This document shows positions 8,314 to 15,654 of a stretch of DNA of 64,000 nt, one piece after another. A program made the translations under genes and the position numbers. Numbering within the stretch: the first letter of the stretch is position 1; every line of letters begins with the position of its first letter. The notes below the pieces were generated by a model, which saw only the letters and a list, made by a program, of their open reading frames with translations, ran no database searches and had not been told where the DNA came from. The DNA is from Candidatus Bathyarchaeota archaeon A05DMB-3 (lineage in GTDB: Archaea > Thermoproteota > Bathyarchaeia > Bathyarchaeales > Bathycorpusculaceae). The stretch covers positions 1-64,000 of the forward strand of contig JABFQN010000001.1 in NCBI GenBank assembly GCA_019685555.1, read 5' to 3'.

Positions 8314-8622
8314 AAACTCGAAAACAAACGAACCTTAAATATCATGAAAAATAAACAGAAAAGAATGTTGCAGCACTGCCAGTCCACGAAAGTGGCAAGG
8401 CTTAAACACGCATCAACCAGACGTGTGAGATGTTTCTTGAACCATCTAGGTTTAACAGAATGTTGTTTTCCTTTTTTCGCTATGTACGTAAAAATTGCGA
8501 AGTATCATTTTTATGCAGAAATATTGAAAAATATAATACAGAAATGGAAAATGCATGAGCGATTTATCAAAATTCTTTGAAAATAAGTCTGTTTAGAATG
8601 TAAATTGTTTTACGAAATTTTG
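8314..8622. other. Gene-free spacer with a possible structured RNA
   Basis: A 78-codon plus-strand frame in this stretch looks random and has no Shine-Dalgarno sequence. The stretch does hold nested complementarity at 8378-8401: GCC and GGC enclose CCAC-GAAA-GTGG, a stem capped by a GNRA tetraloop. A second stem, ACACG with CGTGT, lies just downstream (about 8406-8426). It could be a small RNA or chance pairing. The remainder (8450-8622) is AT-rich and I see nothing else in it. Confidence 0.3.
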
Positions 8623-8937
8623 TCATTCACGTTGTATAAGGATTTCTCTGCTTTCAACAATAGCTTTTGCAAGTTTTTCCCTTGCCTTTTCAGCCAGCCT
8701 CCAAACAGTGTTTCTGGAAACTTTCATTCTTGCGGCGGCTTCCTCGAAGGTTAGCTTCTCCAATTCCACAAGTTTGAGGGCTTCTATTTCTGCTGGTTCT
8801 AGAAAAATTGGCTCTGCATTTCTTTTTGGGGTTGGTTCAAACTTTTCTGGAAGATTTGTGGAGGTTATTGTCACTGGTTTTGGCGGTCTTCCCACGTTTC
8901 CATGTCTGTGGCGTCTTCGCCATTGGTGTTGAAACAT
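8623..8937 (-). CDS. DUF134 family DNA-binding protein
   Basis: The 104-residue protein has a His/Arg-rich N-terminus (QHQWRRRHRHG), the GRPPKPV string typical of DUF134/UPF0251, and a sigma70-like helix-turn-helix: EIEALKLVELEKLTFEEAAARMKVSRNTVWRLAEKAREKL, about residues 48-90. These proteins are usually encoded beside dinitrogenase iron-molybdenum cofactor (NifX-like) proteins, as here. It is divergent from the DUF5320-like and NifX-like genes, and probably acts on the shared promoter region at 8947-8997. Confidence 0.9.
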   Translation of the reverse strand: MFQHQWRRRHRHGNVGRPPKPVTITSTNLPEKFEPTPKRNAEPIFLEPAEIEALKLVELEKLTFEEAAARMKVSRNTVWRLAEKAREKLAKAIVESREILIQRE

Positions 8938-8946
8938 ATTTTATGA

Positions 8947-8997
8947 GATATATCACAAAATATAAATACTTGTTGATATTGGGATATATCACAAAAT
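8947..8997. promoter_or_regulatory. Divergent promoter with paired 15-bp direct repeats
   Basis: GATATATCACAAAAT occurs twice, at 8947-8961 and 8983-8997, 36 bases apart. Each contains the palindromic core GATATATC. The repeats flank an AT-rich TATA-like block (TATAAATAC at 8961-8969 on plus; TATTTATA on minus). One copy covers the DUF134 start region and the other the predicted plus-strand start site. They are likely binding sites for the DUF134 helix-turn-helix protein. Confidence 0.6.
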
Positions 8998-9008
8998 GAG
9001 GAAGCGAG

Positions 9009-9218
9009 ATGAGAAGAGGCAAATGGTACTGGCCTAGAGGATGGTGGTGTCCGAGACACCCTTGGCCCCCAGCATGGGCAAGACCTCCCTATTATCTCAT
9101 GGAACCAGCTGAGGAGTTAAGGGCATTACAAGACTATAGGCGGGAATTGGAAAAAGAGTTGGCAGAACTGGCTAAACGAATTGAAGAACTAAAAAAGACC
9201 GTTGAAGAAAAGAAGTGA
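9009..9218 (+). CDS. DUF5320-like small coiled-coil protein
   Basis: This 69-residue protein has two parts. The first is a Trp/Pro/Arg-rich N-terminus with one Cys (MRRGKWYWPRGWWCPRHP). The second is a strongly amphipathic helix from residue 32 (EPAEELRALQDYRRELEKEL, then ELAKRIEELKKTVEE). Small proteins with this layout (DUF5320 type) commonly accompany NifX-like proteins. It starts at ATG 9009 with a GAGG string upstream, and is followed after seven bases by the NifX-like gene. The 33-residue coiled coil at 49897-49998 resembles its C-terminal half. Confidence 0.75.
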   Translation: MRRGKWYWPRGWWCPRHPWPPAWARPPYYLMEPAEELRALQDYRRELEKELAELAKRIEELKKTVEEKK

Positions 9219-9225
9219 AAATTCC

Positions 9226-9570
9226 ATGCGTAAAAACGTGATAGTTGCTGTTGCAACCCTTGGCGAAAAGGGACTTCAAGATAGCGTTTCCCACGAATTT
9301 GGACATTCCAAAACCTTCACAATAATAGAAATTGAAGAAGGCAAAATCAAAAACGTGAAAGTTATACAAAATCCAGCCGCTTCAATCAGCCATGGCAGAG
9401 GACCCCTAATAGCGAAGAAACTGGCTGAAATGAAAGTGCAGATGGTAATTTCTGGAGAAGTTGGACCAGGAGCATCTGCAATTCTCAAGGAATTCGGCAT
9501 AGCCCAAGAGGTTGCCAGCCCTGGACAAAGGTTAGAAAATGCACTTAAGGAAAAGGCGCTTCTAGGCTAA
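9226..9570 (+). CDS. NifX/NifB-C-like dinitrogenase iron-molybdenum cofactor family protein
   Basis: The 114-residue protein has the fold signature KNVIVAVATLGEKGLQDSVSHEFGHSKTFTIIEIEEGKIKNV, then AKKLAEMKVQMVISGEVGPGASAILKEFGI. Proteins of this family bind iron-sulfur or FeMo-co-type clusters; in non-diazotrophs they are usually stand-alone proteins of unknown metal cargo. No nif genes are present. The ATG at 9226 matches the family N-terminus; an upstream TTG at 9202 would run into the preceding gene. It forms an operon with the DUF5320-like gene. Confidence 0.88.
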   Translation: MRKNVIVAVATLGEKGLQDSVSHEFGHSKTFTIIEIEEGKIKNVKVIQNPAASISHGRGPLIAKKLAEMKVQMVISGEVGPGASAILKEFGIAQEVASPGQRLENALKEKALLG

Positions 9571-9576
9571 AAGCAG

Positions 9577-9999
9577 TTATTGACTAGTTTCGCCTATCAC
9601 TTGGATTATGACGGTTCTTCTTCTTGGATGCACATCCGTTTCTACAAAGACAAGCGACTGCCATGTCCCAAACTCCACTCGGCCGTCAACAATGGGCAAG
9701 GTTTTGTCCGGCGGAAGCAAAACCGACCTAAGGTGGGAATGGGCATTTGAGGGGTGCATGTAGCCGGCGTCTTTTGGAACCAACTTTTCCAGCAAAGTCT
9801 TAATGTCATTTAATAGGCCATACTCGCTTTCAGTTAGTATGAGTATTCCGGTTGCATGGGGCGCGAAAACGTGCACAATGCCATTTTTTACGCCGGACCG
9901 TGAAACCGCCTCATGAACCTTATCAGTTAAGTCCACATATTCAATTTCGCCTTTAGTTGAAAAGCTGTAAGTGGTGTTATAAACCTTAAACTGCGTCAA
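9577..9999 (-). CDS. YjbQ/UPF0047 family protein
   Basis: The 140-residue protein matches the YjbQ family end to end. It has VDLTDKVHEAVSRSGVKNGIVHVFAPHATGILILTE, then NAHSHLRSVLLPP and a C-terminal GTWQSLVFVETDVHPRRRTVIIQVIGE. The clustered His and Asp residues form the metal site of the family. Some members have thiamine-phosphate synthase activity in vitro; the cellular role remains uncertain. The TTG start follows AAAGGAGG. It ends seven bases from the convergent NifX-like gene. Confidence 0.92.
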   Translation of the reverse strand: MTQFKVYNTTYSFSTKGEIEYVDLTDKVHEAVSRSGVKNGIVHVFAPHATGILILTESEYGLLNDIKTLLEKLVPKDAGYMHPSNAHSHLRSVLLPPDKTLPIVDGRVEFGTWQSLVFVETDVHPRRRTVIIQVIGETSQ

Positions 10000-10021
10000 A
10001 GCCCTTCGCCTCCTTTCAAGG

Positions 10022-10570
10022 CTATTCCAGCGTTTTCGTCATCATGATTTCGTCTATGTAGGCGCCGTTTTTGAAAAACCTTTTCGGAATTCGCCCAGTT
10101 TCAACGAACCCCACTTTCTTATAGAGGTTTATTGCGTGCTGATTATTTGCAAAAACAGATAGAGCCAGAACTTTTAACCCAACCTTTTTAGCTTGCTCCT
10201 CCAGGGTCTTCATCATTTCGGTTCCTATGCCAACACCCCTAAACCCTTTCTTTATGGCGATGCCTATAAACCCTACATGGTTGGAATAGCCAGTTCCCCT
10301 CATAATTTCAGAGTTAGCCACCAAACGTCCGTCAACCTCAGCGGCCAAACAGAAAAGTTCTCCCTTCTCTTGGCGGCTAAAAACCCTAGAAAGCCATTCA
10401 ATCTCTTCTTCTCTTGAAACCTTTTCAGTTCTAATAATGTTTGCGCCTTCCTCAACAAGAGAATTAATAAAGTCCAGCAAATCATCTAAGTCCTCCCACT
10501 TAAGGGTTCTCAAAACCACTTTGCGGCCGTCTTTAGCAAAAAACTCCCTGATAACTTCTCCAGTTTTCAT
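10022..10570 (-). CDS. GNAT family N-acetyltransferase
   Basis: A 182-residue GNAT with the acetyl-CoA loop in IAIKKGFRGVGIGTEMMKTLEEQA (the R/QxxGxG/A motif A) and the motif B region LKVLALSVFANNQHAINLYKKVGFVETGRIP. It resembles RimI/RimJ and MnaT-type N-acetyltransferases, but the substrate is not readable. It is encoded just upstream of yjbQ on the same strand. Confidence 0.9.
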   Translation of the reverse strand: MKTGEVIREFFAKDGRKVVLRTLKWEDLDDLLDFINSLVEEGANIIRTEKVSREEEIEWLSRVFSRQEKGELFCLAAEVDGRLVANSEIMRGTGYSNHVGFIGIAIKKGFRGVGIGTEMMKTLEEQAKKVGLKVLALSVFANNQHAINLYKKVGFVETGRIPKRFFKNGAYIDEIMMTKTLE

Positions 10571-10624
10571 AGCCTAAAAATAGCCGCCAGAACCACATAT
10601 ACTTTTTTGACGGTTTAAAAGTGA

Positions 10625-10928
10625 ACTTGCGTTGATGCTTTCGTATACAGTGGCTTGAACGGTAGCTCTAGAAAGTCTTGGTGAAACATAAAAACCGAAA
10701 GTAATACCATACTCACCAAGATAACCAAAACGTAAAAACAAAATCCGAACAACTCAAAAACATCGAAGATTTAGCCTACATTATATGCCACACTTTTACA
10801 CACTTACACAAAATAACCCAGAAAAAAGCTTTTTACAGAGACGGAATTCAACTGCTAAAAGCATAGTGAAAGGCTTATATCATTACTTAATACCAGCTGA
10901 ACCGTATACGAAAGCATCAACCAAAGTT
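10625..10928. repeat. Inverted-repeat-bounded 304-bp element (MITE-like)
   Basis: The left end, 10631-10648 (GTTGATGCTTTCGTATAC), is the exact reverse complement of 10904-10921. The match extends with two mismatches to 10625 on the left and 10928 on the right (AACTT on both). The interior is AT-rich and holds a 52-codon open stretch without a start (ending LAYIICHTFTHLHKIT and RDGIQLLKA), which may be a coding remnant. No target duplication is evident. A non-autonomous transposable element or IS remnant is the best reading. Confidence 0.55.
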
Positions 10929-11275
10929 AGGGGTTCGGGAAACCTTAGACTGGTGCGGTTCATTATTTGGATGCTTCCATTTTTTGTTGGAAAATGGTCG
11001 AAGTTTTAACGAAGTTTGGCTGCTCGGCTTGGCATGGAGATTTTCGTCGGTTTCTTTAGGAAGCCACGGTGAACTCCATGTGTTGTGTTTTAAGGCTAGG
11101 AGGGAAACCGCTTATAAGGCTTCTTTTGCAATTTTAGGCTTGAAAAAGGCTTAACGTTTTTTGTTTTAGTTTGAAGGGAGAAGCCTCTTAACTCTTCTTT
11201 AGGCTTCATTAATCTTCGACCCATTAAATTTCCTTTTAGCGTTGAAAACGGCTTTTTTCAGGTTTTTATTAAAAA
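10929..11275. other. Gene-free stretch with several hairpins
   Basis: There is no convincing ORF. Complementary segments include GGTT-CGGGA-AACC near 10933, CATGGAG (11033-11039) with CTCCATG (11074-11080) enclosing GGTTTC/GAAGCC, and AGGCTTCT (11117-11124) with AGAAGCCT (11179-11186). They could form an untranslated RNA; promoter signals for such an RNA are not clear. The last 75 bases approach the lonB upstream region. Confidence 0.3.
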
Positions 11276-11467
11276 ATGGGGCTTTCGGCTTTCGAAAGAT
11301 TTATCGCATGTTATTGGTTTTTTCATATTGTTGTTTTTGAAATAACCTCTATAATATTTCAGAGGGATGTATTTTTTGAAGGGTGTGGTGAAGGCTGCTT
11401 GGCTATTGACTATTTTGGCAATGATGTGGAGATACTGGAGAGGACAGTTAACGGTAGAAAGGTTAGG

Positions 11468-13642
11468 GTGAAGTGGGACTGGGGTGATTTTAAAAACACT
11501 CAAGGTTTTCCAGTAGACGACAATTTGATAAACTGGGTTATTGGGCAAGACCAAGCCTTAAACGAATGCTTCCTATGCCTAGACGAATGGGTTCACAAGC
11601 TAAAATGGCTTGAAAAGACAGAATGGTATGAAAGCTGGAGCAGCCCGGAAAAGTCGAAGCCATCAGCCAAAAACCTCATAAGTCCAGGACCATACCTCCT
11701 GCTTTTAGGCGATCCAGGCACAGGTAAGTCGCTTATTGGAAGGGCTCTTGCCGAAAAGCTAACCCAAATCTATGGCGAAAATGGCATAAAACTTTTCGAC
11801 GTTTTATGTTGGAAAAATTCGGTTTTGCCAAGCCAGCCTAAAATCTCCATTCACAAGGCTGGGGAAGGAAAGAAGATACTTCAAAAGGAACAGCTAAAAG
11901 AGCTTAAGAGAAAATTTGTCACAAAGGTTGGGTTGAAAGCCCTGCAGATATTCCTAATCCTAATGGGCTTGTTTCTTATGGCTTTAGGTTTTTACTTCAT
12001 GTATCAGACTTGGCAGACGTGGAATGAAAACCCCATGTTTCTAGGCGAACCCTTACAGGAATATTACAACTACAACTTTACAAATTACTTCATACAAGAA
12101 ATAGTCGGTTTCGTCCCATTAACCTTCATTCCAGGTGGAAGCCTAATCTTCTTCGGCGTCTTCATATGGTGGTTTTCAAGGCTCGGCGGGTTGGGAACCC
12201 TTAAAGGTATAAGTGGAGCACAGCAAAGCGATGTCCCAAAATTAATTGTTGATAACAGTTCTGGGCATGCGCCTTTTGTGGATGCAACGGGTCATAGAAG
12301 CGCGCAACTCTTCGGCTCAATCGCTTGGGACCCATACCAGACTGGAGGGTTAGGCACTCCGGAACATCAAAGGGTTACGGCTGGCGATGTTCACAGAGCT
12401 TCCCTTGGCATTCTATATATTGACGAGATAAAGAACCTTGACCCTGAAGAGGCTATAACACTGCTGACAGTGCTTGAAGATGGGCAGTTGCCTATAACCA
12501 TTAGGGGAAGGTGGCATGGCGGGGACACTGCAGCCATGGCGGTTTCAACAGAGCCAGTTCCAGCTGTAACCTTCCTTGTGGGCGCTGGAAACTTTGACAG
12601 TATAAACCAGATTCACCCAGCCTTGATGGATAGGATTTACGGTTATGGCAAAGTCGTCAGAATGAATAATGACATGCCTAACACTGTGGAGAACAGGCGG
12701 AAATATGTCCAATTTATAGCCCAAGAGGTTAAACGCTTCAATTTGATACCCTTCAGCAGAGAAGCCTGCGAAGAAATCGTCGAAGAAGGCAGAAGACGAA
12801 GCAACAAAAAAGACGCGTTAACCACACGTTTCAGACCATTAATTTCCATCATCAAGACGGCTGCAACCCTGGCCATAAACGAAAACTGCAAAATTGTCGA
12901 AAAACGGCATGTTCGCGAAGCCATAGAAAACCACTGCAAGACAATTCAGAGGCAAATATTAGAGCATGAAATGAACGAGAGAGGCAAACTTCTTGAAATA
13001 AAGCCTGAAGGCGCCAAGCTTGGGCAAATTTACGGTTTGGCTGTGGTTAGAGACCCCTACAGCGGCGAAATGACTGGCAGTGTTCTATGTGTAAAGGCTA
13101 ACATGGTGAAAAGAAGCGAACTTCCAAGAAACTATCCAATTAAGGGCTACTATAAAGTCACTGGCGTGGCTAAGGGACAAAGCTTCATTGCAGACAGCAT
13201 AGCAAAAGTCCGCAGCGTAATCCTCCAAAAATACGGCATAGACATAGCCCAAGACTATTTGACACACATAGACTTCGCCCAATCCTACGGCGTAGACGGG
13301 CCATCCGCAGGCGTAACAATGGCGATACTGCTCTGCTCGCTTATCGAAGGTAAACCCATAAGGCAGGATGTGGCTGTTACTGGCGAAATAAACTTAGGCG
13401 TAGGCGACACCATCCAAGTGACAGCAGTTGGAGGAGTCTACGAGAAGATTAAGGCTGCAGAAGCCTGGGGCTTCAGGAAAGTGGTTATCCCGAAAAAGAA
13501 TTTTGAATATTCTATAGATATAAGGGATTATAAAATTGAGGTTGTGCCCGCCGCCACCTTAGACGATTATTTGAAAGAATGCTTAGTTGAAAAGCCTACG
13601 CTTAAAGTTCCAATTCAGACCCGTAGAAAACCCAAATTCTAG
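11468..13642 (+). CDS. lonB: Archaeal membrane-anchored Lon protease (LonB)
   Basis: This is an ATP-dependent AAA+ serine protease of the cytoplasmic membrane. It has Walker A GDPGTGKS, then an insertion with two membrane helices (LQIFLILMGLFLMALGFYFM and VGFVPLTFIPGGSLIFFGVF). Walker B is ILYIDEIKNL, and the arginine-finger region is HPALMDRIYGYG. The C-terminal protease domain has catalytic Ser in YGVDGPSAGVTMAI and Lys in GGVYEKIKAAEAWG. I chose GTG 11468 because AAAGG lies upstream, a TATA-like CTATAATATTT lies at about 11350, and the resulting MKWDWGDFKN start fits the 20-30 residues normally before the AAA domain. The open frame extends back to 11276, but that stretch looks non-coding. 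Confidence 0.93.
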   Translation: MKWDWGDFKNTQGFPVDDNLINWVIGQDQALNECFLCLDEWVHKLKWLEKTEWYESWSSPEKSKPSAKNLISPGPYLLLLGDPGTGKSLIGRALAEKLTQIYGENGIKLFDVLCWKNSVLPSQPKISIHKAGEGKKILQKEQLKELKRKFVTKVGLKALQIFLILMGLFLMALGFYFMYQTWQTWNENPMFLGEPLQEYYNYNFTNYFIQEIVGFVPLTFIPGGSLIFFGVFIWWFSRLGGLGTLKGISGAQQSDVPKLIVDNSSGHAPFVDATGHRSAQLFGSIAWDPYQTGGLGTPEHQRVTAGDVHRASLGILYIDEIKNLDPEEAITLLTVLEDGQLPITIRGRWHGGDTAAMAVSTEPVPAVTFLVGAGNFDSINQIHPALMDRIYGYGKVVRMNNDMPNTVENRRKYVQFIAQEVKRFNLIPFSREACEEIVEEGRRRSNKKDALTTRFRPLISIIKTAATLAINENCKIVEKRHVREAIENHCKTIQRQILEHEMNERGKLLEIKPEGAKLGQIYGLAVVRDPYSGEMTGSVLCVKANMVKRSELPRNYPIKGYYKVTGVAKGQSFIADSIAKVRSVILQKYGIDIAQDYLTHIDFAQSYGVDGPSAGVTMAILLCSLIEGKPIRQDVAVTGEINLGVGDTIQVTAVGGVYEKIKAAEAWGFRKVVIPKKNFEYSIDIRDYKIEVVPAATLDDYLKECLVEKPTLKVPIQTRRKPKF

Positions 13643-13706
13643 ACTCTGCAATTACGAAACAGCTTTAACCACACCCTTCCATTTTAAGGTTTAGTGACGT
13701 CGCTAA

Positions 13707-14129
13707 ATGGTTAGAGAAGTTGATAAAGAAGCTATTCGAAGATGGCGCAAAAGAGGCTTCTACAGCGAAAATGTTCTCGTAAAACTGTTGCAGAAAAACG
13801 GCTTCAACGCTGTTCGCATTCCAGTCAGCAACCCAAGCCTAAACCCATTACCAGACGTCCTAGCCAGAAAAGGCAGCCACGTCTATGCCTTTGAAGTTAA
13901 AAACGCCAAATATTACGCTTATTTTCCAAAACAGCAAATAGAGAAACTCTTCAGATTCCTAGAAGAGCTCATACCATTAGAAAACCAGTATAAACATGCA
14001 GTAGTTGCCGCTCACCTGGGCAAAAAATGGATTTTCAAAGAAATAAACTGGAGAGACTGGGAAGGGAAAAAACTTCCGGAAAAAGTAAGAATCTTAAAAA
14101 GGGATAGAGGAAACTTCAAATTAGATTAA
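13707..14129 (+). CDS. hjc: Holliday junction resolvase Hjc
   Basis: The 140-residue archaeal resolvase has the nuclease core residues in place: Glu21 (FYSENVLVKLL), Asp50 (PLPDVLARKG) and Glu63-x-Lys65 (AFEVKNAKY). It cleaves four-way DNA junctions in recombination and repair as a homodimer. The N-terminal extension of about a dozen residues and the tail after 115 (RDWEGKKLPEKVRILKRDRG) are basic. It lies between lonB and the L35Ae gene on the same strand. Confidence 0.93.
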   Translation: MVREVDKEAIRRWRKRGFYSENVLVKLLQKNGFNAVRIPVSNPSLNPLPDVLARKGSHVYAFEVKNAKYYAYFPKQQIEKLFRFLEELIPLENQYKHAVVAAHLGKKWIFKEINWRDWEGKKLPEKVRILKRDRGNFKLD

Positions 14130-14206
14130 CATGCACGCGAAATAAAGCGAAACAGATAAAACCTTCCTTTCAAAATTTCAGATTTTACAAAAACGGTGAA
14201 AAGTCC

Positions 14207-14473
14207 ATGGCAAAAATTCAAGGAATAATAGTCAATTACAGAGTTGGACCGAAAACTCAAAGGTCTAAAGAAATCATAATCCAGTTCACCCATGTCAACT
14301 CAGCCTCTGAAGCCAGCAGGCTTATTGGACGAAAAGTGGCTTGGAAAAACGGTGAAAACAAGATAGTTGGAAAAATCGTGGATTTACATGGCAGGAAAGG
14401 ACTAGTTAGAGCCAGATTTAGAAGGGGATTGCCTGGACAAGCCATAGGAACCACTGTTGAATTAATTGGGTAA
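14207..14473 (+). CDS. rpl35ae: Large ribosomal subunit protein L35Ae
   Basis: The 88-residue protein matches archaeal/eukaryotic eL33 (L35Ae). It has IQGIIVNYRVGPKTQRSKEIIIQF, then ASRLIGRKVAWK and KIVGKIVDLHGRKGLVRARFRRGLPGQAIGTTVELI. It is a beta-barrel component of the 50S subunit and a good archaeal marker because bacteria lack it. It starts at ATG 14207, preceded by AACGGTGAAAAG. Confidence 0.95.
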   Translation: MAKIQGIIVNYRVGPKTQRSKEIIIQFTHVNSASEASRLIGRKVAWKNGENKIVGKIVDLHGRKGLVRARFRRGLPGQAIGTTVELIG

Positions 14474-14819
14474 GTTTAGAGTTTAGCGTTTAGAAACTCG
14501 TTTCAAATTCTTTTCCGGATAAACGAAGCTATGCAACAACCTTCTTATTTTCATCCACCCTACAGATTCATCCGTTTTACACATTTAATCAATCAATCAG
14601 AATTTAAAAATTTTTCAAAATAAAATGTTTTTAATCAAAAACCGTCCTTAGCTGAGATCCATTTTTATGCTTTTTATCGTTTTGACAATATTTTTACTTT
14701 TTTAATATTAAAAGTAAGCAGATAAATGCTAAAAATGACACAGTTTTAGAACTTTATTTAAAAGCTTTTCTCAATTTCACAAAAATCGTCAGATCGTTAA
14801 GGCGTTTCGCAAATTCGGA
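14474..14819. other. AT-rich intergenic region with promoter for the racemase gene
   Basis: No ORF is supported. A TATA-like CTTTATTTAAAAG lies at about 14753-14765, some 55 bases before the racemase start. A poly-T-rich stretch just after the L35Ae gene (around 14600-14710) may serve as its terminator. I see no repeat or RNA gene here. Confidence 0.35.
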
Positions 14820-15593
14820 ATGGAAAGCGTAATAAGTTATAAGCCGTTTGAAAATTCGGAAGTGGAGGAAGCGAAACTGAAAGGAAAAGTTATTGGAATA
14901 TTGGGTGGCATGGGACCGGAGGCTACTGCTGAACTTTTCTTCAGAATTATTAAAGAAACTCCAGCTGAGAGCGACCAAGACCACCCTAGAATAATTGTTG
15001 ACAATAACCCGAAAATACCGGATAGAACAGCGGCAATACTTGGCGAAGGAGAAAATCCTTTACCAGAAATGGTTAAAACAGCTAAAAACCTGGAGAGGGC
15101 GGGAGCGGACTTTATAGTGATGCCTTGCGTCACCGCCCACTACTATTATAATGATTTAAGAAAAGGTGTAAAAATTCCTGTTTTGAACATGATTGAGCTA
15201 ACTGCACAAACCATAAGAGAGGGGTTCCCAAACGTTAAGAAGGTAGGCTTTTTAGGAACAACTGGAACTGTTAAAACCAAAATTTTTGACAACCCATTGA
15301 ATAGGGTTGGCGTAAAAGCGGTTTATCCGTCTGATGAAAACCAAAAAAGGGTCATGGAGGCAATCTACACTTACATAAAGGCTGGAAAAATTTTAGAGGG
15401 GAGAAAAATTGTGATTGAAGAGGCTAACCATTTAATTGATTTGGGCGCCGACGCTATAATCTGCGGATGCACAGAAATATCCCTAGTCTTGAAGGATGGA
15501 GATATAGCTAAACCGGTAATTGATCCTCTGCAAATCCTTGCCCGCAATGCTGTGATGATTGCCTTGGGGAGGGTTCCTATTCCAAAAGTCTAG
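14820..15593 (+). CDS. Aspartate/glutamate racemase family protein
   Basis: The 257-residue protein has the glycine-rich opening VIGILGGMGPEATAELF and the two catalytic cysteines of the family: Cys103 in VMPCVTAH and Cys217 in ICGCTEISLVL. Asp/Glu racemases interconvert L and D amino acids by a two-base cysteine mechanism without a cofactor. The position after Cys103 is Val rather than the usual Asn, so the substrate may differ. The class III aminotransferase follows 61 bases downstream, and joint function in D- or beta-amino-acid metabolism is possible. The first 20 residues are extra to the fold, so the start could lie further in. Confidence 0.88.
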   Translation: MESVISYKPFENSEVEEAKLKGKVIGILGGMGPEATAELFFRIIKETPAESDQDHPRIIVDNNPKIPDRTAAILGEGENPLPEMVKTAKNLERAGADFIVMPCVTAHYYYNDLRKGVKIPVLNMIELTAQTIREGFPNVKKVGFLGTTGTVKTKIFDNPLNRVGVKAVYPSDENQKRVMEAIYTYIKAGKILEGRKIVIEEANHLIDLGADAIICGCTEISLVLKDGDIAKPVIDPLQILARNAVMIALGRVPIPKV

Positions 15594-15654
15594 GGAATAT
15601 GTGCGCTATTTAAATAAGACAGCATAAAACCTTATACTAAATCTGAAATGGAAA

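Noticed and set aside
8344-8580. 78-aa plus-strand ORF upstream of the iron operon
   Set aside because: No Shine-Dalgarno, no recognisable fold, low-complexity tail; the stretch is better treated as spacer.
10785-11009. 74-aa ORF spanning the right end of the inverted-repeat element
   Set aside because: It crosses the repeat boundary and has no start signal or protein-like pattern.
11276-11467. N-terminal extension of LonB from ATG 11276
   Set aside because: A TATA-like box lies inside it and the residues do not resemble LonB; GTG 11468 has a Shine-Dalgarno and the expected N-terminal length.
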